Part shown: piece by piece, positions 44,610-53,498 of the stretch
Layout of the letters: the number at the start of each line of letters is the position of its first letter
How positions within the stretch are numbered: position 1 is the first letter of the stretch
Source: Achromobacter sp. Bel
Lineage (GTDB): Bacteria > Pseudomonadota > Gammaproteobacteria > Burkholderiales > Burkholderiaceae_B
Reading direction: 5' to 3'
Length of the DNA stretch: 58,115 bases
Assembly: GCF_012928505.1 (NCBI RefSeq)
Contig: NZ_JABBJN010000036.1
Location: 1 to 58,115, forward strand
Program-made: the position numbers and the translations under genes
Notes under the pieces: generated by a model
What the model was told of the DNA's origin: nothing
Databases searched by the model: none
What the model saw: the letters and a program-made list of their open reading frames with translations, nothing else

Positions 44610-45604
44610 GTACCCCCCATGCGCGACATCGCGCGTATCACCGCTACAAACCCCGACCCGCCGGTGACGATCAGCAGCGCGGGCAGCAAAGTCACGATCA
44701 TGACTCCCGTCATCTTGACCGTGGTCTTGCCGACTTTCTCTTTCAATTCAAGGCGCCGCGAATCCCGCAACCTTTCGCCGAAGCGGTTCAACGGCTCTTG
44801 CACCGCCCCGCCATGCTGATCGACCTGCGCGATCAGGCGGCAGATGGCGGACAGGTCATCGTTGTCGAATCCGGTGGCCAGCCGCGCCAGCGATTGCTCG
44901 CGGGTGCGGCCGCGCACATAGAGTTCAGAGGCCAGGCGCAATTCCTGCGACAGCACCGGCAGCACCTGCCCGAACTCGGTCACCAGCACCTGCATGCTCT
45001 GATCGATCGACAGCCCCACGCCCTGCAGCAGGCGCAGCAGATCGATCAACAGCGGCAGCTCGTCCGCCGCCATCCTGCGGCGTTGCGCCACCCGCCGCCG
45101 CACGATCCATTTGGGCAGCATGTAGCCGACGGCAAAGCCCAGGAAGGCCGCGACCAGCATCCCCGACAATGAATCGACGTAGTGGTAGCGCAGACCCAGC
45201 GTCACCGCGGCGATGGGCAACAAGATCGCCAGTCCGAACCGGAACGCGACGAAGCGCGACCTTGCGGTCGCCGCATTGGCATAGCCGGCGATATCCACCA
45301 GCTTGCGGTCTTCGGCGGCCAGCAAGGCTTCCGCGAACCGGCCTTCGCTCAGGCGCTTGCCGAAGGAATCCGCCGCGCGCGTGGCGGCCGCGAACCTGCC
45401 CTGCCCGTCTTGCGCGGGCAAGGCCGACGCCGCCGAGCCACCCACTTGCCGCGACGCCAGCGCATGGTCCACGACCTGCCGGCTTCTGCTTTGGCCGCGC
45501 AGCCGGCGCACGATGCCCACGCCCAATACCAGCATGGCCGCCGCGATCAGCATCAGGCCCATCGCCAGCACGGAGGAGACACTCCAGGATTTCAGGATAT
45601 CCAT
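44606..45604 (-). CDS. tadC: TadC, inner-membrane platform protein (332 aa)
   Basis: A type II secretion F (GspF)-domain protein of the tad platform, with TM segments at the N-terminus (SVLAMGLMLIAAAMLVLGVG), middle and C-terminus (GVMIVTLLPALLIVTGGSGF) and the cytosolic T2SSF domain (LPLLIDLLRLLQGVGLSIDQ; RLIAQVDQHGGAVQEPLNRF). With TadB it forms the platform driven by the TadA ATPase. ATG 45604 follows GGGAGAGG. Confidence 0.9.
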   Translation of the reverse strand: MDILKSWSVSSVLAMGLMLIAAAMLVLGVGIVRRLRGQSRSRQVVDHALASRQVGGSAASALPAQDGQGRFAAATRAADSFGKRLSEGRFAEALLAAEDRKLVDIAGYANAATARSRFVAFRFGLAILLPIAAVTLGLRYHYVDSLSGMLVAAFLGFAVGYMLPKWIVRRRVAQRRRMAADELPLLIDLLRLLQGVGLSIDQSMQVLVTEFGQVLPVLSQELRLASELYVRGRTREQSLARLATGFDNDDLSAICRLIAQVDQHGGAVQEPLNRFGERLRDSRRLELKEKVGKTTVKMTGVMIVTLLPALLIVTGGSGFVAVIRAMSRMGGT

Positions 45605-45617
45605 CTCGCCTCTCCCA

Positions 45618-46544
45618 TCAAATGGACTTGGCCATGCGGTACAGCCAATAGCTGCCGACGATCTGCAGGAGAACGGCGGTCACCAGCATCTTGAATCCGG
45701 CCGGGTCGCGCCACAGATTCATGAAAAGATCGTTGTTCGTCAACATGATGAAGCCGCCGATGCCGACGGGCAGCAGCGCCAGGACCCAGGCGGACAGGCG
45801 GATCTCGGCCGAACTTGCCGACAGCTCATTGCGCGCCTGCGCTACGTCTCGCATGAAGGCGGCCATGCGCTCCAGCACCTGGTCGCTGCGGCCGCCGAAG
45901 CGCATCGCCAGCGACACCACGGCGGCAATCATGTACAGCTCTTTCAATCCATACAGCCGCGACACGTGAACCAGGGCCGCATCCAGTTCCTTGGCGGACC
46001 GGCTCAGGCTGGCCGCCATTTCCACCACCTCGCGCAATGGTTCATCCGTGGTGGCCGCCGCCGTCTGGAACGCGGCCCCCATGCTGTTGCCGATCGTGAT
46101 CAGGCGGACGATGTTGTCCAGGAACGCTGGCAATTGCGAAATCATCCGGCGCTGGCGCTTGTCGGCGCGCAACCACAACAGGAAGTACTCCAGGATGGCC
46201 ACGAGCAACAGTGTCACGATGCCGGACAAGACCCCCAATATCAGCCACGCCAGCACGGCCAGGCCCAACAGGGGTACCCCAAGCCGCACATAAAGCCCCG
46301 CGCTTTGGCGCACGCCCGCCAGCAGCAGCAGGCGGTCCCAGCCCGGAAGGCCGCTGCGCACCGCACGCGCGCTTTCGAAAATCGGCTCGGGCTTGGACGA
46401 CGCGTCGCGCCCCCGGTTCAATTGGTTTTCCAGGAACGACGAGCTTGCGGCGCGGCGTGCGCCGCTGTTGGCATGACGCCAAAGCAGCACCGCACCGATC
46501 GCCAGCACCAAGGCCAGGCCTGCCAGCACCAGGGCTTGCATCAT
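45618..46544 (-). CDS. tadB: TadB, inner-membrane platform protein (308 aa)
   Basis: A paralogous GspF-domain protein: N-terminal TM (LVLAGLALVLAIGAVLLW), a central pair of TMs, cytosolic T2SSF core (QLPAFLDNIVRLITIGNSMG; LKELYMIAAVVSLAMRFGGR) and a C-terminal TM. ATG 46544 sits in TGATG with the tadA stop, so the longer frame reaching upstream in tadA is discarded. Partner of TadC. Confidence 0.9.
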   Translation of the reverse strand: MMQALVLAGLALVLAIGAVLLWRHANSGARRAASSSFLENQLNRGRDASSKPEPIFESARAVRSGLPGWDRLLLLAGVRQSAGLYVRLGVPLLGLAVLAWLILGVLSGIVTLLLVAILEYFLLWLRADKRQRRMISQLPAFLDNIVRLITIGNSMGAAFQTAAATTDEPLREVVEMAASLSRSAKELDAALVHVSRLYGLKELYMIAAVVSLAMRFGGRSDQVLERMAAFMRDVAQARNELSASSAEIRLSAWVLALLPVGIGGFIMLTNNDLFMNLWRDPAGFKMLVTAVLLQIVGSYWLYRMAKSI

Positions 46545-47899
46545 CAGCGCCTCCGGCTCCAGAATCCGCCACCGTCGGTATCGCCCGGCGGGGGCTCGTT
46601 GGCGCGCGCCTCGGTGCGCATCTTGGCAAGCTTGGGTGTGTGGGGGTGGATCCCCAGCCAGTTCCAACGGTCCTTCTCTTCACCCTCTGGCGTCGTGAAG
46701 GTCTCGTGGCGATAGAGTTCCTGAGTGGAGATCACGTTGTCGCCCATGCCGGTGACTTCGGTCACGGACAGCACGCGGCGTTTGCCGTTGGACAGGCGGC
46801 CGATCTGCACGATGAAATCCAGCGCGCTGGCGATCTGCCTGCGCAAGCTGTCCTCGCTTCCCTGGAAGCCGGCGAAACCCGCCAGCATCTCGATCCGGTA
46901 CAGGCACTCGCGCGGGGAGTTCGCGTGGATGGTCGCCATCGACCCTTCATGGCCCGTGTTCATCGCCTGCAGCATGTCCATGACCTCGGCGCCGCGCACT
47001 TCGCCCACCACCACCCGGTCCGGGCGCATCCGCAGGCTATTGCGGATCAGCTCGCGGATGCTGACCGCGCCGCTGCCGTCGAAACCGCCCTGGCGCGATT
47101 CCAGCCGCACCACGTGCGGGTGGTTCAGCGACAATTCCGCCGTGTCTTCCACCGTGACGACGCGTTCCGTCTCCGGAATGAAAAACGCCAACGCATTGAG
47201 CAGCGAGGTCTTGCCGGAGCTGGTGCCACCGGAAACCAGCACATTGCAGCGGTTCTTGACCGCTTCATGCAGCAGCCGGTAGATCTCTTCGTCGAACGAC
47301 CCCAGGGTCAGCAGATCGGCGGGCTTTAACGGGTCTTGCCGGAACTTGCGGATCGACACCATCGGCCCATCGACGGCTAGCGGTTCGATCACCACATTCA
47401 GGCGGCCGCCGTCGGGAAGACGGGCATCCACCATGGGACTGGATTCGTCCAGGCGGCGGCCGATCGGCGCCAGGATGCGCCGCACGATGCGCAGCACATG
47501 CTGGTTGTCGGTGAACCGCAGCGTTTCGCGGGCCAGCACACCGCGGCGCGACACGAACACGTTGTCATAGCCGTTGATCAGGATGTCCTCGACGGCCGGA
47601 TCGGCCAGCAAATCCTCCAACGGCCCCAGACCCGCCAATTCCTTGGTCAGGGCCTCCGCGATCTGCCGCATTTCGCTTTCGTTGATCGGCACCCTGCGCA
47701 GGCGCACGAAGCTCGCGACCTCGATGTCGACGAATTCCTGGATCGCGGACCGCGCCCATCGGCCGAACTCGGCGCCCAGTTCCTCGATACGGGAGAGCAG
47801 GTGTTCGTACGCCGCCGTCTTCACTTCCTGGAAGCGGTTCGACGCCGAGAATCCCTTATCGCCATCACCGCCAAACTCTATCGTCGCTGTCATGATCAT
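46544..47899 (-). CDS. tadA: TadA/CpaF secretion ATPase (451 aa)
   Basis: Hexameric GspE-type ATPase powering Flp pilus extension (and retraction in CpaF systems). Motifs: SGGTSSGKTSLLNALAFFIP (Walker A), VTVEDTAELSLNHPHVVRLE (Asp box), RMRPDRVVVGEVRGAEVMDM (Walker B) and NTGHEGSMATIHANSPRECL (His box). ATG 47899 follows GGAAG; a second ATG at 47893 is possible. Normal length. Confidence 0.96.
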   Translation of the reverse strand: MIMTATIEFGGDGDKGFSASNRFQEVKTAAYEHLLSRIEELGAEFGRWARSAIQEFVDIEVASFVRLRRVPINESEMRQIAEALTKELAGLGPLEDLLADPAVEDILINGYDNVFVSRRGVLARETLRFTDNQHVLRIVRRILAPIGRRLDESSPMVDARLPDGGRLNVVIEPLAVDGPMVSIRKFRQDPLKPADLLTLGSFDEEIYRLLHEAVKNRCNVLVSGGTSSGKTSLLNALAFFIPETERVVTVEDTAELSLNHPHVVRLESRQGGFDGSGAVSIRELIRNSLRMRPDRVVVGEVRGAEVMDMLQAMNTGHEGSMATIHANSPRECLYRIEMLAGFAGFQGSEDSLRRQIASALDFIVQIGRLSNGKRRVLSVTEVTGMGDNVISTQELYRHETFTTPEGEEKDRWNWLGIHPHTPKLAKMRTEARANEPPPGDTDGGGFWSRRR

Positions 47900-47932
47900 G
47901 TCGGCTTCCGTTGCAATCCTTGCGTCGTTCCG

Positions 47933-49267
47933 TTAACCGACGACCATACGGCGGTGCACGCCGGGCAGCCACGTGGCCAGCCAGCTTGCCCGTCCACCGG
48001 ACGAGCTTTCTTCCGCCCCCAGCTTTTCCACCAGCCCCTGCACCGCGCGCACATAGATGTCGCGCTCGGCGTCCTCGTGCAGCAGGTGGCCCTGGTTCGT
48101 GCACACCATCAAGGCCAACGTGCGGTCCGGCAAAGTGCCCACCAGTTCCAGCTGGAAGCGCTCGGCAATCTGCTGCGCGGTCATGCCGTAGCGTTCGTCG
48201 TACCGGTTGACGATCAGACCCAGGCTGCGGCGGTCCACATGCAATTGCTCAAGTTCTTGAAGCAATCCGGCCAGCGACACCAGGGCGCCGACGCTCTGGT
48301 CCGTCACGATCCAGTTCTGTTCGGACGCGCGCGCCAGCCCGGCTACGAATTCCGGGTTGGTGAAGCCCCCCGAATCGGCGATCACCACGCCAAAATGCTG
48401 GCGCATGCGTTCGAACACCAGGAGCGAATCGGATTGCGAGACATCGCGCATCAGGCCCAGATCGCGCGGCAGGGACAGGACGCTGAGGCCGTTGGCCGTG
48501 TGGGGCATGGCTGACGCCAGCAAGGTGGAATCCAGCCGGCGCAGATTGCGCGCCGCCTCGGAGAAATCGAACTCGCCGCCGATGTTCAGATAAAGCTGGC
48601 AATCGCCCACAGGCCAGCCCAGGTCCATGAGCGCAACGCGGCTGGACAGGGGCAGCGAGGCCCCCGACTCGGCGGCAGCTGCCTTGGCGCCTTTGGACCC
48701 ATTGGCCGTGGCCCGCATTCCATGCGCCTGTTTCAGACGATCCTGAGCCATGTGGGCCAGGTGTACGGCCAAGGTGCTGGCGCCCACCCCGGGGCGAGCG
48801 CCCAGCAACAGGACACTGCGCCGCGAACCGTCCGCGCGCCCGCCGTCCGCCTGCGCGTCCAGCAGCCGCAGCACGATGTCCTTGATTTCCTGCGGCGCGA
48901 CCGTGGGGTCGACAAAATCGCTGACGCCCGCTCGGAGCGCGGCGATGGCGCCCTCAGGCTGGCTCAAGAGGCCCACTGCGACACGCGGCAACGTGGGTGC
49001 GATGCGCGCCAGCAGACGCGCCAATTCGGCGGATTTGAACAGCTTTCCCGGCTCGTCTTCGCTGAGCGTGAAATCCAGGAACACCACCTGGGGCGATATC
49101 TCGGCCAGGCGGCGCGCCAATTCCTCGTTGCTCGGGGACTCCTGGGTCAGCATCCCCATGTCGCCCAGCACCTGCCCCAGTTGCACGGCGACATCCGCGC
49201 CTTTGGAGCAAAACAAAAACCGCTTGCTGTTTTGCAGGCCTACCCACTCGCTTGCGTGTGTCTTCAT
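47933..49267 (-). CDS. tadZ: TadZ/CpaE pilus localisation protein (444 aa)
   Basis: An N-terminal receiver-like domain (KRFLFCSKGADVAVQLGQVL, SPQVVFLDFTLSED) precedes a MinD/ParA-like ATPase domain. The P-loop reads LLLGARPGVGASTLAVHLA, lacking both the signature and the catalytic Lys of MinD. Such deviant forms are known in TadZ and are thought to locate the machine at the pole. The chosen ATG 49267 has GGTGA before it; GTG 49276 overlaps the rcpA stop and is an alternative. Confidence 0.88.
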   Translation of the reverse strand: MKTHASEWVGLQNSKRFLFCSKGADVAVQLGQVLGDMGMLTQESPSNEELARRLAEISPQVVFLDFTLSEDEPGKLFKSAELARLLARIAPTLPRVAVGLLSQPEGAIAALRAGVSDFVDPTVAPQEIKDIVLRLLDAQADGGRADGSRRSVLLLGARPGVGASTLAVHLAHMAQDRLKQAHGMRATANGSKGAKAAAAESGASLPLSSRVALMDLGWPVGDCQLYLNIGGEFDFSEAARNLRRLDSTLLASAMPHTANGLSVLSLPRDLGLMRDVSQSDSLLVFERMRQHFGVVIADSGGFTNPEFVAGLARASEQNWIVTDQSVGALVSLAGLLQELEQLHVDRRSLGLIVNRYDERYGMTAQQIAERFQLELVGTLPDRTLALMVCTNQGHLLHEDAERDIYVRAVQGLVEKLGAEESSSGGRASWLATWLPGVHRRMVVG

Positions 49268-49272
49268 ATTGT

Positions 49273-50658
49273 TCACCGCGAAAAACCCGGCATTTGCTGG
49301 CCGCCCATGGGACCCGTCAGGTAGTAGCCCCAGGCGTTGAAGCCGTTGTCCGCACGCTCTTGCTTTTCGCCCGGCAATGGCAGATTCACCCCGCGCGCGA
49401 TGGGGCGGACCAGGCGCGGTGTCACGACGATGACCAACTCAGTTTCCTCTTGCGAGTAGTCGAGGCTGCGGAAGAACGAGCCGATGATCGGCAGGTCGCC
49501 CAGCAAAGGCACCTTGCTGACCATGGCTTTGGTCTGCCTCGACACCAGGCCGCTGATCACGAAACTTTCGCCATCGCCCAATTCGACCGTCGTGTCTGCG
49601 CGGCGGGTGCGCAACGCCGGGATGATCGAGCTGGAATCCGTGCCACTGTTGAGCACGATGCCGTTGCTGTAGTCCAGTTCGCTGGCCTCGGGCGCCACTT
49701 TCAGCGAAATGCGGTCACGCGACAGCACCGTGGGCGTGACCGTCAACCCGATGCCGAAAGGCTTGAACGTGACTGACACCGTCCCCAGCCCGCCGGCTTC
49801 GGGAATCGGCAGTTCACCGCCTGCCAGAAAGCTGGCGCTTTGCCCGGTCATGGCCACCAGCGTGGGCTCGGCCAGCACGCGCGCCATGCCGTTGGTCTGC
49901 AGCAGGCGCAGATTCGCGGCGAAATTCTTGGTGTCGTAGAACAGCGAGAAGCCGGATGCCGCGGAAGCCAGGCTGGACGGAACCAGGCTGGTGGACGCGC
50001 TCCACGGGCCGCTGCCGCCGGCGCTCCAATTGATGCCCGCCTCTTTCATCACCGACCGCGATACTTCGACGACCTTGACCTCGACTTGGACAATGCCGCC
50101 GTTGCCAGCGGAAGACACGTCGACGACGTTCTTCTCTCCCCCCACCGCGGAGGCCGCAATGGCGGCCGAGGCGACCTGCCCCATCGGCGTCTCGGCATGG
50201 CCGGACACGACAGCTCGGTCGCCCGCGATATCGACATTGGCCCCGCCGGCGATGCCGCGTGTGGCCAGCGCGCCCTGGACGCTGCCGCCCACGCGCAGGT
50301 TCCAGACCTGCGGCGTCGTGTTGTTGCCGCTCCATATCTGCAACTGCGTGGTCCCGGCCTTTTTCCCGTAGATCAGGATCGATCCCGCCCGCTTGCCGGA
50401 GGCCGGCAGGACTTTCACGTCAGCCACGTCAGGGTCGCCAATCGCAATGCGCGACGGCGCCGTGCCGTCCAGCAGCAGCGTCTGCTGCCCCTTCACGGAC
50501 AACGCAAGATCTCGGGCCGGCGCCGGCGCATTCGAGCCGGGCGCGGACGCCGCAGTCTGCGCGGTGGCGAGAACGCCGTAGGACATCGCCGCTGCCGCCG
50601 ACAGGACGCAGATCAAGGTGGTGCGCTGATAGTTCTTCATTGTGCTGAATCTAGTCAT
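49273..50658 (-). CDS. rcpA: RcpA/CpaC outer-membrane secretin (461 aa)
   Basis: The secretin channel for Flp pili. A signal peptide near MKNYQRTTLICVLSAAAAMS leads to the pilus-assembly N domain (RIAIGDPDVADVKVLPASGK; LIYGKKAGTTQLQIWSGNN), a BON-like region, and the secretin domain (VQVEVKVVEVSRSVMKEAGI; FLAGGELPIPEAGGLGTVSV; ELVIVVTPRLVRPIARGVNL). ATG 50658 and ATG 50640 are both plausible; a TTG at 50709 is not favoured. The gene precedes tadZ by translational overlap. Confidence 0.93.
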   Translation of the reverse strand: MTRFSTMKNYQRTTLICVLSAAAAMSYGVLATAQTAASAPGSNAPAPARDLALSVKGQQTLLLDGTAPSRIAIGDPDVADVKVLPASGKRAGSILIYGKKAGTTQLQIWSGNNTTPQVWNLRVGGSVQGALATRGIAGGANVDIAGDRAVVSGHAETPMGQVASAAIAASAVGGEKNVVDVSSAGNGGIVQVEVKVVEVSRSVMKEAGINWSAGGSGPWSASTSLVPSSLASAASGFSLFYDTKNFAANLRLLQTNGMARVLAEPTLVAMTGQSASFLAGGELPIPEAGGLGTVSVTFKPFGIGLTVTPTVLSRDRISLKVAPEASELDYSNGIVLNSGTDSSSIIPALRTRRADTTVELGDGESFVISGLVSRQTKAMVSKVPLLGDLPIIGSFFRSLDYSQEETELVIVVTPRLVRPIARGVNLPLPGEKQERADNGFNAWGYYLTGPMGGQQMPGFSR

Positions 50659-50705
50659 GAGAGAGAGTCCAGCCGCGCGCGGCGCCAAGCCGCGCGGAGC
50701 CACGT

Positions 50706-51674
50706 TCAATAACGCACACGTTCGGATTTGTCTCCGCGCAAGATCTCAACCGTCCTGCCTCCGCCCCCGCTGGAATTCGCACCGCGCACGGGTGCGGTGG
50801 GGGCACGCGCGGCAGTCGTCGTCCCGTCAAGCTGAACCAGGCTTTCGCCAGCGAACGCGCGGTTCGGTCCCTGCTTGAGCGCTTCGCGCTGTTCCGGCGT
50901 CAAATCCGCGCGGGTCGGCAACACCGTGCCGCGCTGAGCGAACAATTGCGTATCGGGCACGCTGTCGTCATTCAACGGGCGCAAGGCCAGTTGCAGCCGG
51001 CCTGAGCGGCTGGCCAATATCAGTTCATTCACGTGTTCCACCGGCACCGCCAGCACCGCGGTCTTGGCGGGCTGGGCCGGCTGAGCCGGCACGCCAGGCT
51101 GTCCGGCCGAGTTCTTCTCAGGCCCGTCCACGGAATCCTTGCCCACCGCCAACACGCGCACCTGGGATTGCAGCAACCGCGACTGGCCGCCAGGCACTTC
51201 CTGGCCCTTTTCGATCATGAAGAACACGTCAACCCAATCCCCGGGCGCGATGCGGTTGCCGCCGCCGATCACTTCGTCCACCGCGATCGCCACGGCGCGC
51301 TCGCCCGCCTTCAACTGGCGGGCCAGCCCCTGCGCCAGCAGGCTGGGCAGGATCGGGTCGCCCGCAGCGATATCGACTTTCGTGACGGCGCCCTCCAACG
51401 CGGCGACGGCGTTGTATCCGCCGGACAGCGGCGCCTGCCAGTCGTCCACTCTCAGCATGCCTTCGCTGTTGATGCTCGTACCGGCAGGAATGGCCGCTTT
51501 GGCCACGACCACCGGATAGAGCTTGACTGGCGCGGCGGCCGTCGGTGCGGAAGTCGCCGGCGCGACGCTTGCCGGCGGGTTCGTGGGCGCGGACGCGAGC
51601 CGCCAAGCGACGAAGGCCAGAACCAGGCCCGCCACCAACAAAAATCCCGCGACGATCTTGCTCAAACTGCTCAT
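50706..51674 (-). CDS. rcpC: RcpC/CpaB periplasmic pilus assembly protein (322 aa)
   Basis: One N-terminal TM (SKIVAGFLLVAGLVLAFVAW), then an SAF domain (YPVVVAKAAIPAGTSINSEG; KAGERAVAIAVDEVIGGGNR) and a C-terminal domain (AVPVEHVNELILASRSGRLQ). CpaB proteins stabilise the secretin. The stop of the preceding tadE-like gene overlaps its ATG at 51674 (ATGA). The Gly/Ser-rich tail (SSGGGGRTVE) is typical. Confidence 0.9.
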   Translation of the reverse strand: MSSLSKIVAGFLLVAGLVLAFVAWRLASAPTNPPASVAPATSAPTAAAPVKLYPVVVAKAAIPAGTSINSEGMLRVDDWQAPLSGGYNAVAALEGAVTKVDIAAGDPILPSLLAQGLARQLKAGERAVAIAVDEVIGGGNRIAPGDWVDVFFMIEKGQEVPGGQSRLLQSQVRVLAVGKDSVDGPEKNSAGQPGVPAQPAQPAKTAVLAVPVEHVNELILASRSGRLQLALRPLNDDSVPDTQLFAQRGTVLPTRADLTPEQREALKQGPNRAFAGESLVQLDGTTTAARAPTAPVRGANSSGGGGRTVEILRGDKSERVRY

Positions 51675-52162
51675 GGTGTCCCTTGCGATATCTGAACAAC
51701 GGCTTGCGAATGCAATCGGGTAGGAATCCAGTTCGGCCCCATGCCGGGCAATGTGGTGATCAGGCGCTGCAAGGTGGCCAGCAGCGGCCAGGATTGGGTG
51801 TCGTATGTCAGGCCGACAGTGGCGCAATTGGCTTGCTGCCCCCCCGAGCCAGTCCAAGCGCACGGCGCGCTGGTGGTGGCACAGACGACAGCGGAGCCCG
51901 AGGAAAACGCGCTCATCGCGGCCGAGCACGCCGCCACCGATACATTTGGCTGGCCGTTGAATCGGGCGAACACGGCAGCGCGGGCGCCGTCAGTCGCGGC
52001 GGACGCCAATTGCTGCTGCATCCAGAACAACACCGCGAAGCTGAGCACGCCGCAGATGAACATCAGCAGCATGATCAAGGTCAACGAGAATTCCAGCGCG
52101 GCGATGCCGCGCTGACGGGAACACTGAGAGCGGCCTTTACGGTGCCGAAGGTTGGCGCGCAT
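51671..52162 (-). CDS. TadE-like pseudopilin (163 aa)
   Basis: A TadE-family minor pilin. The leader ends RQRGIAALEFSLTLIMLLMF, the Gly-Ile-Ala-Ala-Leu-Glu-Phe prepilin peptidase site, with Glu at +5. The exported part holds four Cys (in SVAACSAAM, VVCATTSAPC and QQANCAT). I prefer ATG 52162, which has GGGGA 8 bases before; ATG 52177 overlaps the preceding stop. Together with the next-upstream tadE gene it makes the pair of pseudopilins expected in a tad locus (TadE/TadF). Confidence 0.85.
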   Translation of the reverse strand: MRANLRHRKGRSQCSRQRGIAALEFSLTLIMLLMFICGVLSFAVLFWMQQQLASAATDGARAAVFARFNGQPNVSVAACSAAMSAFSSGSAVVCATTSAPCAWTGSGGQQANCATVGLTYDTQSWPLLATLQRLITTLPGMGPNWIPTRLHSQAVVQISQGTP

Positions 52163-52163
52163 A

Positions 52164-52662
52164 TCAGCGTTCCCCATTCAGATGCACCGTGGCGCGGGCG
52201 CTCAATACGCCGGAGGCCGGCATCAGCACCGTCTGCAGCAACGGCAGCGCCGGAATCAGCGGGTGAGCGCCGTAGGCGTAAGACACGGTGACTTCCACCT
52301 GTCCATCGGCAAGCGTGCGGCCGCTGCAGGCCCCGCCCGCCGAACTGCTCAGCGCGCCCGTGCTGCCGCAGACCGCCACCTGGACGCCGGCGGCAGACAT
52401 GGAACTGATCCACTGCGCCTGATACAGGGCCGCATCGCGGCCGGCATTGGCCCGCATGGCCAATGATGACGGCGTGCCCTCTTGCCACTGCAAGACCTTG
52501 CGCGCGCCTTCTTGCGCGGCAAGCGTCACGGATTGTTGTGCGGCGGCCACCAGCGAGTACGTCAGAATCGCGTAGAACACCAGGAAGAACACCACGAATA
52601 CCAGGCCGAATTCAACGGCATACACGCCACGCTGAGCGCGGCGGCTCCCAGGTATGCGGCAT
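52164..52662 (-). CDS. tadE: TadE pseudopilin, start unresolved (possible 1-nt frameshift)
   Basis: The pilin core is clear: SRRAQRGVYAVEFGLVFVVF followed by QQSVTLAAQEGARKVLQWQE, with the peptidase site Gly-Val-Tyr-Ala-Val-Glu-Phe. But no normal start codon lies in frame: the frame continues back into tadV as GTA/CTG codons. An ATG at 52662 is one base out of frame; deleting the A at 52653 would give MPHPGSRRAQRGVYAVEF, a normal TadE leader, and would end tadV at 52612. Either the locus uses an unusual start, or there is an indel or sequencing error here. The protein ends at 52164, 2 bases past the next start. Confidence 0.75.
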
Positions 52663-53083
52663 ACGGAATCTGGCGGATGCGCGGTGTCAGAGTCCAGTAC
52701 CGCGACGCGATCAGATACAGCAGGCCGTGCAAGCCGGCCATCAGGCTCGCCAGCACTAGCACCAGGATCAGGGGCGCGATACCCAGCAGCAGCCCGATGA
52801 TGGCGATCGCCTTGACGTCGCCCGCGCCCATCAGGCGCCGGCTCCACAAGATCAGGAACGGGATCGCCGCCAGAAATCCGGCAAGCGCCATGGCGCCGCC
52901 AGTCCATCTGGGCGGATAGAGCCAGCCAGGCACTGCCCATGCGGCCGCCAGCCAAAGCAGCTGAGCCACGAACCCCGCGACGATCAACGCGTTGGGAACA
53001 CGGCGGTAGCGCAGATCGTTGTAGATCAGCACCAGATTCCAGCTTGCGAATAGCAGCCACCACAACACTTCCCCTGGATACAA
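52562..53083 (-). CDS. tadV: TadV/CpaA prepilin peptidase (173 aa)
   Basis: A24 aspartic prepilin peptidase that cleaves and matures Flp and the TadE-like pilins. The two catalytic Asp are in VLIYNDLRYRRVPN and LMGAGDVKAIAI (GxGD). Six TM segments are predicted. It starts at TTG 53083, which has GGAAGG 7 bases before; a GTG a few codons later lacks spacing. The last ~30 residues (ACMPLNSAWYSWC...) are read from the tadE coding region in another frame, so the true C-terminus may be earlier (see tadE). Confidence 0.87.
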   Translation of the reverse strand: MYPGEVLWWLLFASWNLVLIYNDLRYRRVPNALIVAGFVAQLLWLAAAWAVPGWLYPPRWTGGAMALAGFLAAIPFLILWSRRLMGAGDVKAIAIIGLLLGIAPLILVLVLASLMAGLHGLLYLIASRYWTLTPRIRQIPYAAYLGAAALSVACMPLNSAWYSWCSSWCSTRF

Positions 53084-53165
53084 GGCGGGACCTTCCGATA
53101 TTTCAAAAACCAGGCTTCAACGATTCGGCTCAAGCCAATGAACGGGGTGGCCAGCCTGCCCGTCG

Positions 53166-53186
53166 GGATGGCCCAAAGGGCCATCC
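53166..53186 (-). other. Hairpin between flp and tadV
   Basis: GGATGGCCC and GGGCCATCC form a perfect 9-bp stem with a 3-base loop in the 128-bp gap after flp. There is no T-run. Such structures after a major pilin gene usually protect the upstream mRNA or limit read-through, giving more pilin than machinery. Confidence 0.55.
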
Positions 53187-53211
53187 TCGACATGGACCGG
53201 CTTGCCGGGCG

Positions 53212-53394
53212 TTAAACTGCCCCGCCCTGGGAGGTAAGCTTGGCGCCCAAGTCTGTGAACAGACTGGTCAGGCCTCCGGTGAAGAAGCCTATTGCAGCGA
53301 TGATCGCTACCGCCATCAGCCCAGCAATCAGCCCGTATTCCAGGGCAGTGATGCCATCTTCGTCATTCCAGAACTGCGCAAGTTTCGCTTTCAT
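53212..53394 (-). CDS. flp: Flp major pilin (60 aa)
   Basis: The 60-residue Flp pilin: short charged leader MKAKLAQFWNDEDG, cleavage after Gly, then ITALEYGLIAGLMAVAIIAA, the flp signature with Glu5-Tyr6, followed by a small helix. It is matured by the downstream prepilin peptidase and assembled by TadA/B/C/RcpA into adhesive pili. ATG 53394 has an AGGAG site. First gene of the tad locus, followed by a hairpin. Confidence 0.96.
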   Translation of the reverse strand: MKAKLAQFWNDEDGITALEYGLIAGLMAVAIIAAIGFFTGGLTSLFTDLGAKLTSQGGAV

Positions 53395-53498
53395 GTCGAG
53401 CTCCTAAGACTCGATTGATCATTGAGCTGCGCCGCCGCGCGACACCAGCCCCCTATGCCCGGAACTGCTTGCTCTGCGGGGAGCATTCCTCGCCCGCA

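Noticed and set aside
44573..47329. Long plus-strand frames across tadA-tadC
   Set aside because: Shadows opposite the tad genes, which have strong motifs and overlapping starts.
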